From assembly GCF_002201475.1 (NCBI RefSeq), contig NZ_CP021422.1:2542001-2606000 (forward strand): a stretch of 64,000 nt of DNA, in the 5' to 3' direction. Shown in pieces: positions 50,472 through 60,289 of this stretch. The position numbers and the translations under genes were made by a program. Numbering within the stretch: the first letter of the stretch is position 1; every line of letters begins with the position of its first letter. Origin of the DNA: Acutalibacter muris. Its GTDB lineage: Bacteria > Bacillota > Clostridia > Oscillospirales > Acutalibacteraceae. The notes under the pieces were generated by a model. The model made no database searches. It saw only the letters and a program-made list of their open reading frames with translations, and was not told where the DNA came from.

Positions 50472-52484
50472 ATGAGTTCAAAAAGCAGCAATACCCCGGC
50501 CGCCGGAGCAGTCCGGCGGGGCTGGGGTATCACATGGAAGCTGGTCGTGGCCCTTGTGGGCAGCGTCCTCATCGGCGTGGGCGTCCTGCTGGGGGTTGTA
50601 TACCTCCAGATGTCGGGCACACTGCTGGAGAGAAGCGAGGAGCTGCTCCAGTCCACCACCGGCAAGACTCTTCAGGAGACCAGGGCCTGGATGAACCGCA
50701 CCCTTGCCATGCTGGAGACTCAGCGGGACACTATACAGTATGAGGACATGGACATACCCGCCCTGGAGGACTATATCAAGCACACGGTGGGCCAGAACGA
50801 GGCGTACCCCGCAGGACTGTATGTTGCCTTGACGGACGGTTCGCTGTACCACGCCTCGTTTGTGCCGGGGTCGGATTTTGACGCTACTTCCAAGAGCTGG
50901 TATCAGGACGGTCTCCGTTCCGAGGACTTTATCCTGGGCGACGTCTACTTTGACGAGGACAGCCAGTCCTATGTGGTGGGCGCCTCCGGCGTGCTGAAGG
51001 ACAGCAAAGGACAGGTACGGGGCGTGGCCGCGGCGGACGTGTATCTTGACTCCATCTCAAAGATAGTCAGCGGCGTAAAGCTTGAGGACACCGGCGGCAT
51101 CTTCCTGGTAGACACACGCACAGACACCATCATAGGCCATCAGGACAGCTCCATCACCGGCCAGACTTTAAGTAAACTGGACGGCGGGATGTACTCCTAT
51201 GCCGCCGGGCAGATACGTGCCGGGAAGACCGGCCTTTCAGTTTATGAGGATACATATATACAGGTTGCAGAGGTCCCGGACAGCGACTGGACGGCGGTGG
51301 CCTATGTCTCCCGGGGAGAGGTCCTCCAGGAGCTGTACAGTCTGACGGCCACTATGCTTATTGTGGCGGTGCTGGCGGTGCTGCTACTCACCCTGCTGGT
51401 AGTGCTCCAGGTCCGGCGCATTATCGGCCGGCCGGTCCGGGAGCTGAGCCTTGCGGCCACTCGCATTGCCGAAGGAGAGCTGGACCAGACCATCAGCTAT
51501 CATTCTAAAGATGAGCTGGGCGTGCTGGCGGACGACTTCAACCGGGTCACCCTGCGCCTGAAGGACTATGTGGTCTATATCAACGAGATATCTGAAAAGC
51601 TTGGGGAGATAGCCGCCGGCAACCTGGCCTTTACCCTTGAGAACGAGTATACAGGGGAGTTTGAAAAGATCAAACTGGCCCTCGACGAGATCTCCAGTTC
51701 ACTTAACAGCGCTATGGGGCAGCTGCGCTCCGCTTCAAGCGATGTGGCCGCCGGCGCGGACCAGGTGTCCAGCGGAGCCATAAACCTGTCCCAGGGCACT
51801 ACCGAGCAGGCCGCGGAGGTGGGCGCGCTGGTGGAGCATATCAACGCCATGTCCGACAGCGTGCACAACGTTGCCCAGGGCGCCCAGCAGGCCAACGACA
51901 TCTCCCAGGAGGTAAAGTCAGGGCTGCTGGAGAGCAGCGGGAAGATGCAGAATATGACCGAGGTCCTACAGCGTGTCAGCAACAAATCAACGGAGATACA
52001 CCAGATAGTGAAAACCATTGAGGACATCGCCTTCCAGACCAATATTCTGGCGCTGAACGCCGCCGTGGAGGCTGCCAGGGCCGGCACCGCCGGCAAGGGC
52101 TTCGCCGTGGTGGCCGACGAGGTGAGGAACCTTGCCAGCAAGTCCTCCGAGGCCGCCAAGAGGACCACCGTCCTCTTGAACCAGACGGTGGAATCCATGG
52201 AGAACAGCGTTCAGGCGGCCCATGATACGGCCGATTCCGTGCTGGAGGTGGTGGCCCGGGCAGAGGAGATGGGCAAGCTGATCGACAGCATCGCGGACTA
52301 CACCAGACAGCAGGACGAGGACACAGTCCAGATAACCCACGGCCTCCAGCAGATCTCAGAGGTGGTCCAGAGCAACGCCGCCACCTCAGAGACCAGCGCC
52401 TCCGCCAGCGAGGAGCTGGCCAGCCAGGCCGCGATGCTGCGGGAGCTGGTGGCCAGGTTCCGGCTGAAGGGGCAGGAATTTTAG
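50472..52484 (+). CDS. Methyl-accepting chemotaxis protein
   Basis: 670 residues from the ATG at 50472 (GGAGGGAT upstream). Layout: cytoplasmic N-tail, membrane segment (LVVALVGSVLIGVGVLLGVVYL), double-Cache-type extracellular domain (about 60-290), second membrane segment (LTATMLIVAVLAVLLLTLLVVL), HAMP (RRIIGRPVRELSLAATRIAEGELDQTI), then the four-helix signalling domain with the hairpin tip IEDIAFQTNILALNAAVEAARAGTAGKGFAVVADEVRNLA. Sensor for a small extracellular ligand. No che or flagellar gene is in the window. Ends RFRLKGQEF without a CheR pentapeptide. Confidence 0.93.
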   Translation: MSSKSSNTPAAGAVRRGWGITWKLVVALVGSVLIGVGVLLGVVYLQMSGTLLERSEELLQSTTGKTLQETRAWMNRTLAMLETQRDTIQYEDMDIPALEDYIKHTVGQNEAYPAGLYVALTDGSLYHASFVPGSDFDATSKSWYQDGLRSEDFILGDVYFDEDSQSYVVGASGVLKDSKGQVRGVAAADVYLDSISKIVSGVKLEDTGGIFLVDTRTDTIIGHQDSSITGQTLSKLDGGMYSYAAGQIRAGKTGLSVYEDTYIQVAEVPDSDWTAVAYVSRGEVLQELYSLTATMLIVAVLAVLLLTLLVVLQVRRIIGRPVRELSLAATRIAEGELDQTISYHSKDELGVLADDFNRVTLRLKDYVVYINEISEKLGEIAAGNLAFTLENEYTGEFEKIKLALDEISSSLNSAMGQLRSASSDVAAGADQVSSGAINLSQGTTEQAAEVGALVEHINAMSDSVHNVAQGAQQANDISQEVKSGLLESSGKMQNMTEVLQRVSNKSTEIHQIVKTIEDIAFQTNILALNAAVEAARAGTAGKGFAVVADEVRNLASKSSEAAKRTTVLLNQTVESMENSVQAAHDTADSVLEVVARAEEMGKLIDSIADYTRQQDEDTVQITHGLQQISEVVQSNAATSETSASASEELASQAAMLRELVARFRLKGQEF

Positions 52485-52528
52485 TTGACCCTATAGTAAA
52501 TATAATAAACTTATAAGGAAGTGCTATT

Positions 52529-53632
52529 ATGGAAAAACTCAGACTGGCAATAATCGGCACCGGCGGTATTTCAAACTCCCACGTGCGGGCCTATAAGCAG
52601 ATGGAGGACGTGGAGATAGTGGCGGGGGCGGATATTATCCCCGGCAAGGCAAGGGAGGCCCTGGACCGCTGGGAGTTCCCGGAGGCCAAGGCCTATGAGG
52701 ACACAGAGAAGATGCTCAGTGAGGTGAAGCCCGACGCCGTAAGCGTCTGCACCTACAACACCGCCCACGCGGTCTGCGCGGCGGCGGCTATGAAAGCCGG
52801 GGCCCATGTGCTCTTGGAGAAGCCCATGACCGTCACCCTGGAGGACGCACAGATGCTGCGCCGGGTGGAAAAGGAGACCGGGAAAATTCTCACCATCGGT
52901 TTCCAGCCACGGTATGACGACAGGATGAAGCGCATAAAGGAGGTCGTCCAGAGCGGGCGTCTGGGGGACGTGTACTACGTCCAGACCGGCGGTGGCCGGC
53001 GCAGGGGCATACCCGGCAGCACCTTTATCGAGGAGCGCTACGCGGGGGTGGGGGCTCTTGCGGATATCGGCTGCTATTCCCTGGACATGGTGCTCAACGC
53101 CCTGGGCTATCCGAAGCCCCTGACCGTCTCGGCGGTGAGCTTCGACCACTTCGGGAGGAATCCAAAGTACACCCCGCCCGAGGACGCGGCCCGGTTCTCG
53201 GTGGACGACTTCTGCGGGGCCTTCATACGCCTTGAGACCGGGGCGGTCCTTGACTTCCGTATGTCCTGGGCCATGCACATGGACACCACCGGCAGCACCA
53301 TCTTCCTTGGCACGGACGCTGGGCTCAAGGTGGAGCCCGCCAACCCGGAATCCCTCTGGGGCGGGGCGTGGGACGGCTCCTGCGGCAACGTGACCCTTTT
53401 CCACGACGAGTTCGGCACCCCCACCCACACGCCCATACCTCTGCCCGCTCCCCGGGGTGATAAGCTGGACTGCTTCTATCACAAGTGCCGGTCCTTTGTG
53501 GACGCTGTTAAGACCGGCGGCAAGGCCCCCATACCCACCTCGGAGATAATTTATAACCAGGCCATTATCGACGGCATTATCCGCTCCTGTAAGTGCGGCC
53601 ACGAGGTGGAGGTACATATAGAGGAAATTTAG
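52529..53632 (+). CDS. Gfo/Idh/MocA-family oxidoreductase
   Basis: 367 residues. N-terminal Rossmann domain (RLAIIGTGGISNSHVRAYKQM) followed by VSVCTYNTAHAVCAAAAMKAGAHVLLEKPMTVTLEDA with the conserved EKP catalytic Lys, then the C-terminal beta-sheet domain (GVGALADIGCYSLDMVLNALG, with the D-x-G-x-Y/H motif). NAD(P)-dependent dehydrogenase or epimerase acting on sugars or cyclitols; substrate unknown. ATAAGGAAG precedes the ATG. Confidence 0.9.
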   Translation: MEKLRLAIIGTGGISNSHVRAYKQMEDVEIVAGADIIPGKAREALDRWEFPEAKAYEDTEKMLSEVKPDAVSVCTYNTAHAVCAAAAMKAGAHVLLEKPMTVTLEDAQMLRRVEKETGKILTIGFQPRYDDRMKRIKEVVQSGRLGDVYYVQTGGGRRRGIPGSTFIEERYAGVGALADIGCYSLDMVLNALGYPKPLTVSAVSFDHFGRNPKYTPPEDAARFSVDDFCGAFIRLETGAVLDFRMSWAMHMDTTGSTIFLGTDAGLKVEPANPESLWGGAWDGSCGNVTLFHDEFGTPTHTPIPLPAPRGDKLDCFYHKCRSFVDAVKTGGKAPIPTSEIIYNQAIIDGIIRSCKCGHEVEVHIEEI

Positions 53633-53693
53633 GGATATCGGAGATGCGTCCGCGTCCCGCTTTTGCATAAATCAGAATAAAGGAGGCCCTTTT

Positions 53694-55106
53694 GTGTTTT
53701 CAAACTTAGACAATATCAGGCCCGCGCTGAAGTCGCTGGTAGCGGCGCTCAGGGAGGATTATCCCTACGCGTCCGTGCTGGCGGTGGAGGACGCGTGGCG
53801 GCGGTGGTCCGTGAGCCGGCAGGGCGTGAGTATCGACGCCTCCGGCTTTGGCGGCGGCACGGGGTTCGTGGTGCGGGTATTCGACGGCGTGGGCTGCGCG
53901 GAATATTCCTTCAATCAGTTTTCAGAGGAGCGCATACCGAAGATAAAGGCGCTGATTTCAGAGCGGCTTGCCGCCCAGAACAAGGCTCTGGGGGACATAG
54001 ACCCACTGCCCACCCCCTTCCCCGCAGACGAGCCCGCAGCACTTTCAAAGCGGTGCGATTATAAGCTGGACCCCCGGGAGCTGGGGGACGAGGCCATCAT
54101 ACAGAAGCTCAGCTCTATCCGGGAGAAGGCCCTCAAGCTGGACGAGCGCATAATGGAGTCCCAGCTGGGCATGGCCCACAGGGCCTACCGCAAGGTCTTT
54201 ATCAGCGGGAACAGGGACCTGGACCAGACCTATATGTGGACCACCTGTTCTTTGGCCATGATGGTCTCAAGGGGCCAGGAGCTGAAATACTCCTATCAGG
54301 GCTTCTCAAACCTGGGCGGCGCGGAGGTGCTGGACCAAGTGGAGAGCGGCCTTGAGGGCGTGGCAAGGACCGCCCTCGACCTGCTGGATTCACAGCCTAT
54401 ACCCCCCGGGGAATACGACTGTGTCTGCGACCCGGACACCACCGGCATGATCGTCCACGAAGCCTTCGGCCACGGGGTGGAGATGGATATGTTCGTTAAA
54501 GACAGGGCCCTGGGAAGGGAGTACATAGACAAGTACGTGGCAAGCGGGCTTGTTACCATGCACGACGGCAGCACCGTCCAGGAAGCCGCCACCATGGCCT
54601 TTGACGATGAGGGCACCCTTACCGGGGACACGGTGGTGATTGACAGGGGCGTGCTCAAGACCGGTATGTGTGACGCTCTCAGTGCCGCCCGCCTTGGGGT
54701 GAAGCCCACCGGCAACGGCCGCCGGGAGAGCTACGAGCGCAAGGCCTATACCCGCATGACCAACACCTATTTCGAGGCCGGGGAGCACAGTATGGAGGAG
54801 ATGATATCCTCTATCAAATACGGTTTTCTTTTACAGCAGCCCAGCTCCGGCATGGAGGACCCCAAAAACTGGGGCATACAGTGCATGGTAAGCATTGCCC
54901 GGGAAATAAAGGACGGCAGGCTCACCGGCAAGGTCTTCTCCCCCATTGTGCTCACCGGCTATGTGCCGGACCTTCTGAAGTCTGTCAGCATGATGGGCGG
55001 GGACATGAAGCTCGCAGGCGGCGGCTTCTGCGGCAAGGGCTATAAGGAATGGGTCAAGGTCTCCGACGGCGGCCCCTGCATGAAGGCCCGCATACGGCTG
55101 GGCTAA
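53694..55106 (+). CDS. tldD: TldD metalloprotease
   Basis: 470 residues from a GTG at 53694 with AAGGAGG seven bases upstream. The zinc motif HExxxH is in VHEAFGHGVEMD; conserved DNTYFEAG-like MTNTYFEAGEHS and GGGFCGKG segments are of the TldD/PmbA family. Forms a heterodimeric protease with TldE (next gene) that trims unfolded or modified peptides, for example in RiPP maturation and CcdA turnover in E. coli. Gene order tldD-tldE. Confidence 0.92.
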   Translation: MFSNLDNIRPALKSLVAALREDYPYASVLAVEDAWRRWSVSRQGVSIDASGFGGGTGFVVRVFDGVGCAEYSFNQFSEERIPKIKALISERLAAQNKALGDIDPLPTPFPADEPAALSKRCDYKLDPRELGDEAIIQKLSSIREKALKLDERIMESQLGMAHRAYRKVFISGNRDLDQTYMWTTCSLAMMVSRGQELKYSYQGFSNLGGAEVLDQVESGLEGVARTALDLLDSQPIPPGEYDCVCDPDTTGMIVHEAFGHGVEMDMFVKDRALGREYIDKYVASGLVTMHDGSTVQEAATMAFDDEGTLTGDTVVIDRGVLKTGMCDALSAARLGVKPTGNGRRESYERKAYTRMTNTYFEAGEHSMEEMISSIKYGFLLQQPSSGMEDPKNWGIQCMVSIAREIKDGRLTGKVFSPIVLTGYVPDLLKSVSMMGGDMKLAGGGFCGKGYKEWVKVSDGGPCMKARIRLG

Positions 55107-55120
55107 GGAGGTAGAAAAGC

Positions 55121-56401
55121 ATGATTGATAGAATAAAGAGCGCCCTTTCCGACTGCGGGATAAATCTATGGCGCATCAACGACAATACCGAGGAGACAGC
55201 GGAGCTGTTCTTTGTGAAGAAACAGCTGGACACCCGGCGCTTTAAGGACGTGCGCAAGTTCCAGGTGACGGTGTTCAGGGACGTGAAAAGGGACGGCGCG
55301 TCTCTCAGGGGCTTCACAAGCGTCACGCTGCTGGAGTCCATGAGCGACGGGCAGCTTCGGGAGGAGCTGAAAAACGCCTACTATGCCGCCCAGTTCGCCG
55401 CCAACCCCACCTATGAGCTGCCGGACCCCCTTAAGGCCCCCATAAAGGAGCAGACCGGGGAGCTCTGCGAGTCCCCTCTCATGGAGAGCGCCGGGAAGAT
55501 GGCAAAGGCCCTGTTCGCCGCCGACGGCCAGAGCGACGCTTTTATCAACTCCGCGGAGATATTTCTCGTGCGCCGGAGGAGGCGTATACTGTCCTCTGAG
55601 GGCACGGACGTGTCCTATACGGACGCCAAGGTGAGCGGCGAGTTCGTGGTCCAGTGCAGGGAGCCCGAGGACGTGGAGATACACAACACCTTCTCCTATA
55701 ACAGCCTTGACGCAGAGGCTCTTATGAAAAAGGTCCATGAGGCCCTCTCCTTCGTGAGGGACCGGGCCAGGGCCAAGCGGATACTCAAGAGCGGCAAATA
55801 CGACGTGGTGCTCAGCGGGGACGCGGTGGCCAGTGTGCTGTCCTATTATGACAGCCGCTCCTCAGCCCATATGATCTACCCCAAATATTCCACCTGGCAG
55901 GTGGGCGACAGCGTCCAGGGAGAGGATATCCCCGGGGCGAAGCTGGACATCGACCTATGCGCCACGGAGCCCTACAGCGAGGAGGGCATACCCATGGAGG
56001 ACCTGCCGCTTTTGCGGGAGGGGAAATTGCAGGCCCTCCACGGCAACAACCGCTTCTGCCGCTATCTTGGCATAAAGCCCACCGGTATGTACAGAAAGCT
56101 GCGCTGTGAAAACACCGGCAAGAGCTTTGAGGAGCTGAAAAAGGGACCCTGCCTTTGGGCGGTGACCTTCTCCAACTTTGACATGGACGCCATGAGCGGG
56201 CATTTCGGCGGGGAGATACGGCTGGCGTACCTGATAGATGGGGACAGCGTTACGCCGGTTACCGGCGGCTCTATTAACGGCAGCCTGCTGGAGACCCAGG
56301 GTAACCTGCAGTTCTCCAGCGACAGGTATGAGGCGGCGGATTACTCCGGGCCCTACGGATTGCGCATTAACGGCGTGAACGTGGCCGGTACGGACGACTA
56401 A
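55121..56401 (+). CDS. tldE: TldE/PmbA subunit
   Basis: 426 residues, 14 bases after tldD with AAGGAGG upstream. PmbA/TldE fold, lacking the HExxxH zinc site as expected for TldE: VVLSGDAVASVLSYYDSRSSAHMIYPKYSTWQ, HGNNRFCRYLGIKPTGMYRKLRCENTGKS. Acts as the inactive partner that gives the shape of the TldD-TldE chamber. Confidence 0.88.
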   Translation: MIDRIKSALSDCGINLWRINDNTEETAELFFVKKQLDTRRFKDVRKFQVTVFRDVKRDGASLRGFTSVTLLESMSDGQLREELKNAYYAAQFAANPTYELPDPLKAPIKEQTGELCESPLMESAGKMAKALFAADGQSDAFINSAEIFLVRRRRRILSSEGTDVSYTDAKVSGEFVVQCREPEDVEIHNTFSYNSLDAEALMKKVHEALSFVRDRARAKRILKSGKYDVVLSGDAVASVLSYYDSRSSAHMIYPKYSTWQVGDSVQGEDIPGAKLDIDLCATEPYSEEGIPMEDLPLLREGKLQALHGNNRFCRYLGIKPTGMYRKLRCENTGKSFEELKKGPCLWAVTFSNFDMDAMSGHFGGEIRLAYLIDGDSVTPVTGGSINGSLLETQGNLQFSSDRYEAADYSGPYGLRINGVNVAGTDD

Positions 56402-56414
56402 ATTTAACCAGACG

Positions 56415-56455
56415 AAAAAGTAAAGGCCCGGGGCTCTCCCGGACCTTTACTTTTT
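56415..56455. terminator. Bidirectional terminator between tldE and glpK
   Basis: AAAAAGTAAAGG-C-CCGGG / CCCGG-A-CCTTTACTTTTT with one mismatch. Convergent genes; A-run and T-run flank it, and it overlaps the glpK stop. Confidence 0.85.
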
Positions 56456-57950
56456 ATATTTCCGCCCAGCCCCGGCTGCGCTCCACGGCCCTGTGCCAGC
56501 GGGCCAGGTTCCGCTCCCGCAGCTCGGGGGTGCAGCTTGGGGTAAAGGTCTGCTCCTCCCGCCAGAGCTCTGTCAGCTCCTCCTGGCTGTCCCAGAGCCC
56601 CACGGAGAGCCCCGCCAGCATGGCCGAGCCCAGGGCCGTGGTCTCAAGGCACACCGGCCGCTTTACGTGCCGGTCGGACACGTCGGCCTGGTACTGCATA
56701 AGGAAACGGCTCCTTGAAGCCCCGCCGTCCACACGGAGCTCTAAAAGGTTCACCCCGGCCTCCTGTTCCATGACGTGTATCAGGTCGTAGCTCTCGTGGG
56801 CTATGCTCTCCAGCACCGCCCGGCACACATGAGCCCGCTGGGTGCCCCGGGTTATGCCCAGAAGGGCCCCTCTTGCGTACATATCCCAGTAGGGGGCGCC
56901 CAGCCCTGTAAAGGCCGGGACAAAGCTGACCCCGCCGCTGTCCTCCACGGACTCCGCCAGCCGGTCGGCCTCCTGGGGGGTCTCTATTATTTTCAGCTCG
57001 TCCCTAAGCCACTGGAGGGCAGAGCCCGCGTTAAAGGCGCTGCCCTCCAGGGCGTACACCGTCTTTCCGTTCAGCTTCCAGGCCACCGTGGTCAGCAGGT
57101 CCTTCGACTGCACCGGCTCCTCCCCGGTGTTCATCAGCACAAAGCAGCCTGTGCCGTAGGTGTTCTTCGCCATGCCCTTCTCAAAGCAGCACTGGCCAAA
57201 GAGAGCCGCGTGCTGATCCCCGGCCATGCCCGCGATGGGTATCTCCCGGCCCAAAAGGGTCTTGCTGCATATGCCGATGTCCCCGCCGCACTCCACTATC
57301 CTGGGCAGTGCGCTCTCGGGGATCCCCAGCTTCTTGAGCAAGGCCCCGTCCCAGCAGTGCTTGTTTATGTCCATGAGCATAGTGCGTGAGGCGTTGGAGA
57401 TGTCCGTCACAAAGGACCTGCCCTCGGTGAGGGAGAACACCAGCCAGCTGTCGATGGTACCCAGCCGCAGGCGGCCCTTGCCGGCCAGCTCCCGGGCGGC
57501 GGGGACATTGTCCAATATCCACTTCATCTTTGTGCCGGAGAAGTAGGGGTCGATAAGCAGGCCGGTGGTGCTCTTGATGTACTCCCCCATGCCGTCGGCG
57601 GCAAGGCGTTCGCACTCCGGGGCGGTGCGGCGGCACTGCCAGACGATGGCGTTGCAGACGGGTATGCCGGTTTGGCTGTCCCAGGCCACGGTGGTCTCCC
57701 TCTGGTTCGTGATGCTTATGGCCGCCACGTCTTCGGCGGAGACTCCGGCCTTCGCCACCGCCGCCCGGCAGACATATATCACCGTCTGGAGTATCTTCAC
57801 CGCGTCGTGCTCCACGTAGCCGGGCTGGGGGTATATCTGGGGGAACTCCTGCTGGGCCACGGCGGCTATGCCGCCCAGCGCGTCGAAAAGTATGGCGCGG
57901 GTACTGGTGGTGCCCTGGTCTATGGCCAGTATGTACTTGCCTAGGGTCAT
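56454..57950 (-). CDS. glpK: Glycerol kinase
   Basis: 498 residues. FGGY kinase with YILAIDQGTTSTRAILFD, ISITNQRETTVAWD, GMAGDQHAALFGQCCFEKGMAKNTYGTGCF, ELRVDGGASRSRFLMQYQAD. Phosphorylates glycerol to glycerol-3-phosphate. Length typical. No glpF or glpD is adjacent, so it stands alone. The ATG at 57950 has only a weak ribosome site. Confidence 0.95.
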   Translation of the reverse strand: MTLGKYILAIDQGTTSTRAILFDALGGIAAVAQQEFPQIYPQPGYVEHDAVKILQTVIYVCRAAVAKAGVSAEDVAAISITNQRETTVAWDSQTGIPVCNAIVWQCRRTAPECERLAADGMGEYIKSTTGLLIDPYFSGTKMKWILDNVPAARELAGKGRLRLGTIDSWLVFSLTEGRSFVTDISNASRTMLMDINKHCWDGALLKKLGIPESALPRIVECGGDIGICSKTLLGREIPIAGMAGDQHAALFGQCCFEKGMAKNTYGTGCFVLMNTGEEPVQSKDLLTTVAWKLNGKTVYALEGSAFNAGSALQWLRDELKIIETPQEADRLAESVEDSGGVSFVPAFTGLGAPYWDMYARGALLGITRGTQRAHVCRAVLESIAHESYDLIHVMEQEAGVNLLELRVDGGASRSRFLMQYQADVSDRHVKRPVCLETTALGSAMLAGLSVGLWDSQEELTELWREEQTFTPSCTPELRERNLARWHRAVERSRGWAEI

Positions 57951-58087
57951 AAAATCACCGACTTTCTATGTTTTTTTAGCCTTACCGCTTTTTCATGTGC
58001 AAAATCAAGAAACTTCCTTATAGCCAGTTTTGCCTATCTCTCCCATCAACCGGGCCCCGGCCAAAGGCGTTTTATATCCCCGGCATA

Positions 58088-58477
58088 TCATATCCACCAC
58101 TCCGGGGTGAGCTCCCCCAAGGTCACGACCCTCTTGCTCTCATAGTCCATGAGTATCTCTATATTCTTGTAGCCCTCCGGCATAAGCTGCACCATCAGCT
58201 CCCGACACGCGCCGCAGGGAGCGCCTGACTTTCCGTCGGGCATGATGGCAATGACCCGCTTTATCTCCTGCTCACCACAGGTTATCATGTTGAAGATGGC
58301 GTTGCGCTCGGCGCAGATGCCAAGGGTCGAGCAGGTGTCTATGCAGACCCCGGTATATATCTTCCCGGAACCCGAAAGCACCGCGGCGGCGACTCCGCCA
58401 GCCTCTATGTATTCCGATATCCTCCTGTCGTTCTGCACGGCTTTTGCCGCCTGGTACATTTTCTCCCATGTCTCCAT
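58088..58477 (-). CDS. Cytidine deaminase-family enzyme
   Basis: 129 residues from the ATG at 58477 (AAGGGG eight bases upstream). Zinc motifs: TLGICAERNAIFNMI (H/CAE) and SGAPCGACRELM (PCxxC). The length is that of tetrameric cytidine deaminase; the group including blasticidin-S deaminase has the same motifs. Likely pyrimidine salvage. The start follows the DapL stop by five bases, so they are co-transcribed. Confidence 0.88.
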   Translation of the reverse strand: METWEKMYQAAKAVQNDRRISEYIEAGGVAAAVLSGSGKIYTGVCIDTCSTLGICAERNAIFNMITCGEQEIKRVIAIMPDGKSGAPCGACRELMVQLMPEGYKNIEILMDYESKRVVTLGELTPEWWI

Positions 58478-58482
58478 AAGCT

Positions 58483-59658
58483 TTACCCCTTCTTTATGCG
58501 CTCCATGGCTTCCTTCGTCTTCTCCGCGTCCCCAAAGGCCGACAGCCTCATACACCCCGCGCCGTTCTTACCGAAGCCCTCGCCGGGGGTGCCCACTATC
58601 TGCTTTTCGTTGAGAAGATAGTCAAAATACTCCCAGCCGCCCATATTGTCCGGGCACTTGAACCATACGTAGGGGGAGTTCTCGCCGCCGGTGAACCAGT
58701 AGCCCAGCTCCCTGAGAGCGTCCACCATCACCCCGGCGTTGCGCTTATAGTAGGCCACGGCGTCCCGGGTCTGTTTAATGCCCTCGGGAGTGAACACGGC
58801 TTCGGCTGCCCGCTGGGTGATATAGTTCACGCCGTTGAACTTGCTGCCCTGGCGGCGCTGCCAGAGGGCGGCCACGGACACGCCGTCGAAGCAGAGCTCC
58901 TTCTTTATCACCGTGTAGCCGCAGCGCATACCTGTAAAGCCCGCTGTCTTTGACAGGGAGCAGAACTCTATGGCGCATTTCTCCGCGCCGGGTATCTCGA
59001 AGATGCTCCTGGGCAGGCCGGGAGACACGAAGCTCTCATAGGCCGAGTCAAAGAGTATCACGGCCTTCTGGTCCAGGGCGTAGTCCACCCAGGCCTGAAG
59101 CTGCTCTCTATTATACACAGCGCCGGTGGGGTTATTGGGTGAGCAAATGTATATGATGTCGGCGGGGTGGTCCGCCTTGGGCATGGGCAGGAAGCCATTT
59201 TCCATGTTGGCGTCGGCGTAGACAATTTCCCTGCCGGACATGATGTTGGTGTCCACATACACCGGGTACACCGGGTCCGGGACCAGGACGGTGTTGGCGT
59301 CGTCGAAAATATCCACGATATTGCCCACGTCGGACTTGGCCCCGTCGCCCACAAATATCTCCTCGGCCTCCACGTCCACGCCGAGACTCTGGTAGTAGCC
59401 CGCGATAGCTTCACGCAGGAAGGGGTAGCCGTTGCTGTCCGGGGAATAGCCCCGGAAGGTCTCCTTCTTGGCCATCTCGTCGGTGGCTTTGTGCATGGCC
59501 TCTATCACCACCGGGGCAAGGGGCAGGGTCACGTCGCCGATGCCCATACGGATAAGCTGGTTATCCGGGTGCTTTTCGGTGAACTCGTTGACCTTCTTTG
59601 CGATGGTTACGAACAAGTAGCTCTGCTCTAAATTCTGAAAATTGCCGTTTAGCTTCAC
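58483..59658 (-). CDS. dapL: LL-diaminopimelate aminotransferase
   Basis: 391 residues. Fold type I aminotransferase with KLNGNFQNLEQSYLFVTIAKKVNEFT, MGIGDVTLPLAP, SPNNPTGA and the PLP Lys in SLSKTAGFTGMRCGY. These are hallmarks of DapL, which makes LL-diaminopimelate from tetrahydrodipicolinate in one step, the short lysine/peptidoglycan route. DapF, the next enzyme, is encoded 3 kb upstream on the same strand. GTG start at 59658 with a distant AAAGGA. Confidence 0.93.
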   Translation of the reverse strand: MKLNGNFQNLEQSYLFVTIAKKVNEFTEKHPDNQLIRMGIGDVTLPLAPVVIEAMHKATDEMAKKETFRGYSPDSNGYPFLREAIAGYYQSLGVDVEAEEIFVGDGAKSDVGNIVDIFDDANTVLVPDPVYPVYVDTNIMSGREIVYADANMENGFLPMPKADHPADIIYICSPNNPTGAVYNREQLQAWVDYALDQKAVILFDSAYESFVSPGLPRSIFEIPGAEKCAIEFCSLSKTAGFTGMRCGYTVIKKELCFDGVSVAALWQRRQGSKFNGVNYITQRAAEAVFTPEGIKQTRDAVAYYKRNAGVMVDALRELGYWFTGGENSPYVWFKCPDNMGGWEYFDYLLNEKQIVGTPGEGFGKNGAGCMRLSAFGDAEKTKEAMERIKKG

Positions 59659-59688
59659 TCTGTATCGATCCTTTCTGTTATAATGCCC

Positions 59689-60225
59689 TCAGTCTTGCTC
59701 TTTCCCGGCCGCGTATGCCCTCGCTTCGGCAAGCGTGTGCTCCATATAGCCCTGCTTGCCGTCGGTATAGGCCGTCTGCACGTTATTACACTCTTTTTGA
59801 AGCCTGATTTTCAGCGCTTCATACTCCCTGGCCTTTTCGGGAAAGGCGTTCATATAGTCCCGCAGGTCCACATAGTTGTGCCACTGTAGGCTGTCATACT
59901 CCAATATATGCACCTGGTGCGTGCGCACCAGCTCCTCGGTCTCCAGCACGTAGAGCAGGTTGCTTGAAAAACGGTTGTGGCGCTCCTGAAAGCCCCGCTC
60001 TGTAAGCCGCCCCAGCGGCAGACCCTCCATGCTTTCAACGCCCACGGCAATGTCAATAATCGGCTTTGCTTTAATGCCGTTAATGGCCGTGCTGCCGATG
60101 TGCTGAATATCCTCGGCGCTGTCCCCGAAGACCTCCCAGAGCACCCGGATGGTCTCCTGTGCCCAATCTGCCCATGCGGGATCGTGGTGGCTAAGGCTCA
60201 CTGTGCCGCGCTTTAGTCCTGTCAT
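59689..60225 (-). CDS. GrpB-family (UPF0157) nucleotidyltransferase-like protein
   Basis: 178 residues. HIGSTAINGIKAKPIIDIAVGV is the core of the GrpB/UPF0157 family (GSTAV-GL-AKP-IDI), a distant nucleotidyltransferase fold, with YMEHTLAEARAYA near the end. Function unknown; E. coli-type relatives include CoaE-fused forms. ATG with AGGAGG upstream. Confidence 0.88.
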   Translation of the reverse strand: MTGLKRGTVSLSHHDPAWADWAQETIRVLWEVFGDSAEDIQHIGSTAINGIKAKPIIDIAVGVESMEGLPLGRLTERGFQERHNRFSSNLLYVLETEELVRTHQVHILEYDSLQWHNYVDLRDYMNAFPEKAREYEALKIRLQKECNNVQTAYTDGKQGYMEHTLAEARAYAAGKEQD

Positions 60226-60289
60226 AATATGTACCTCCTGCTATATTTCTTGATAAATCACAAAAGTATAGCAGAAAGCCCTTCTGTTG

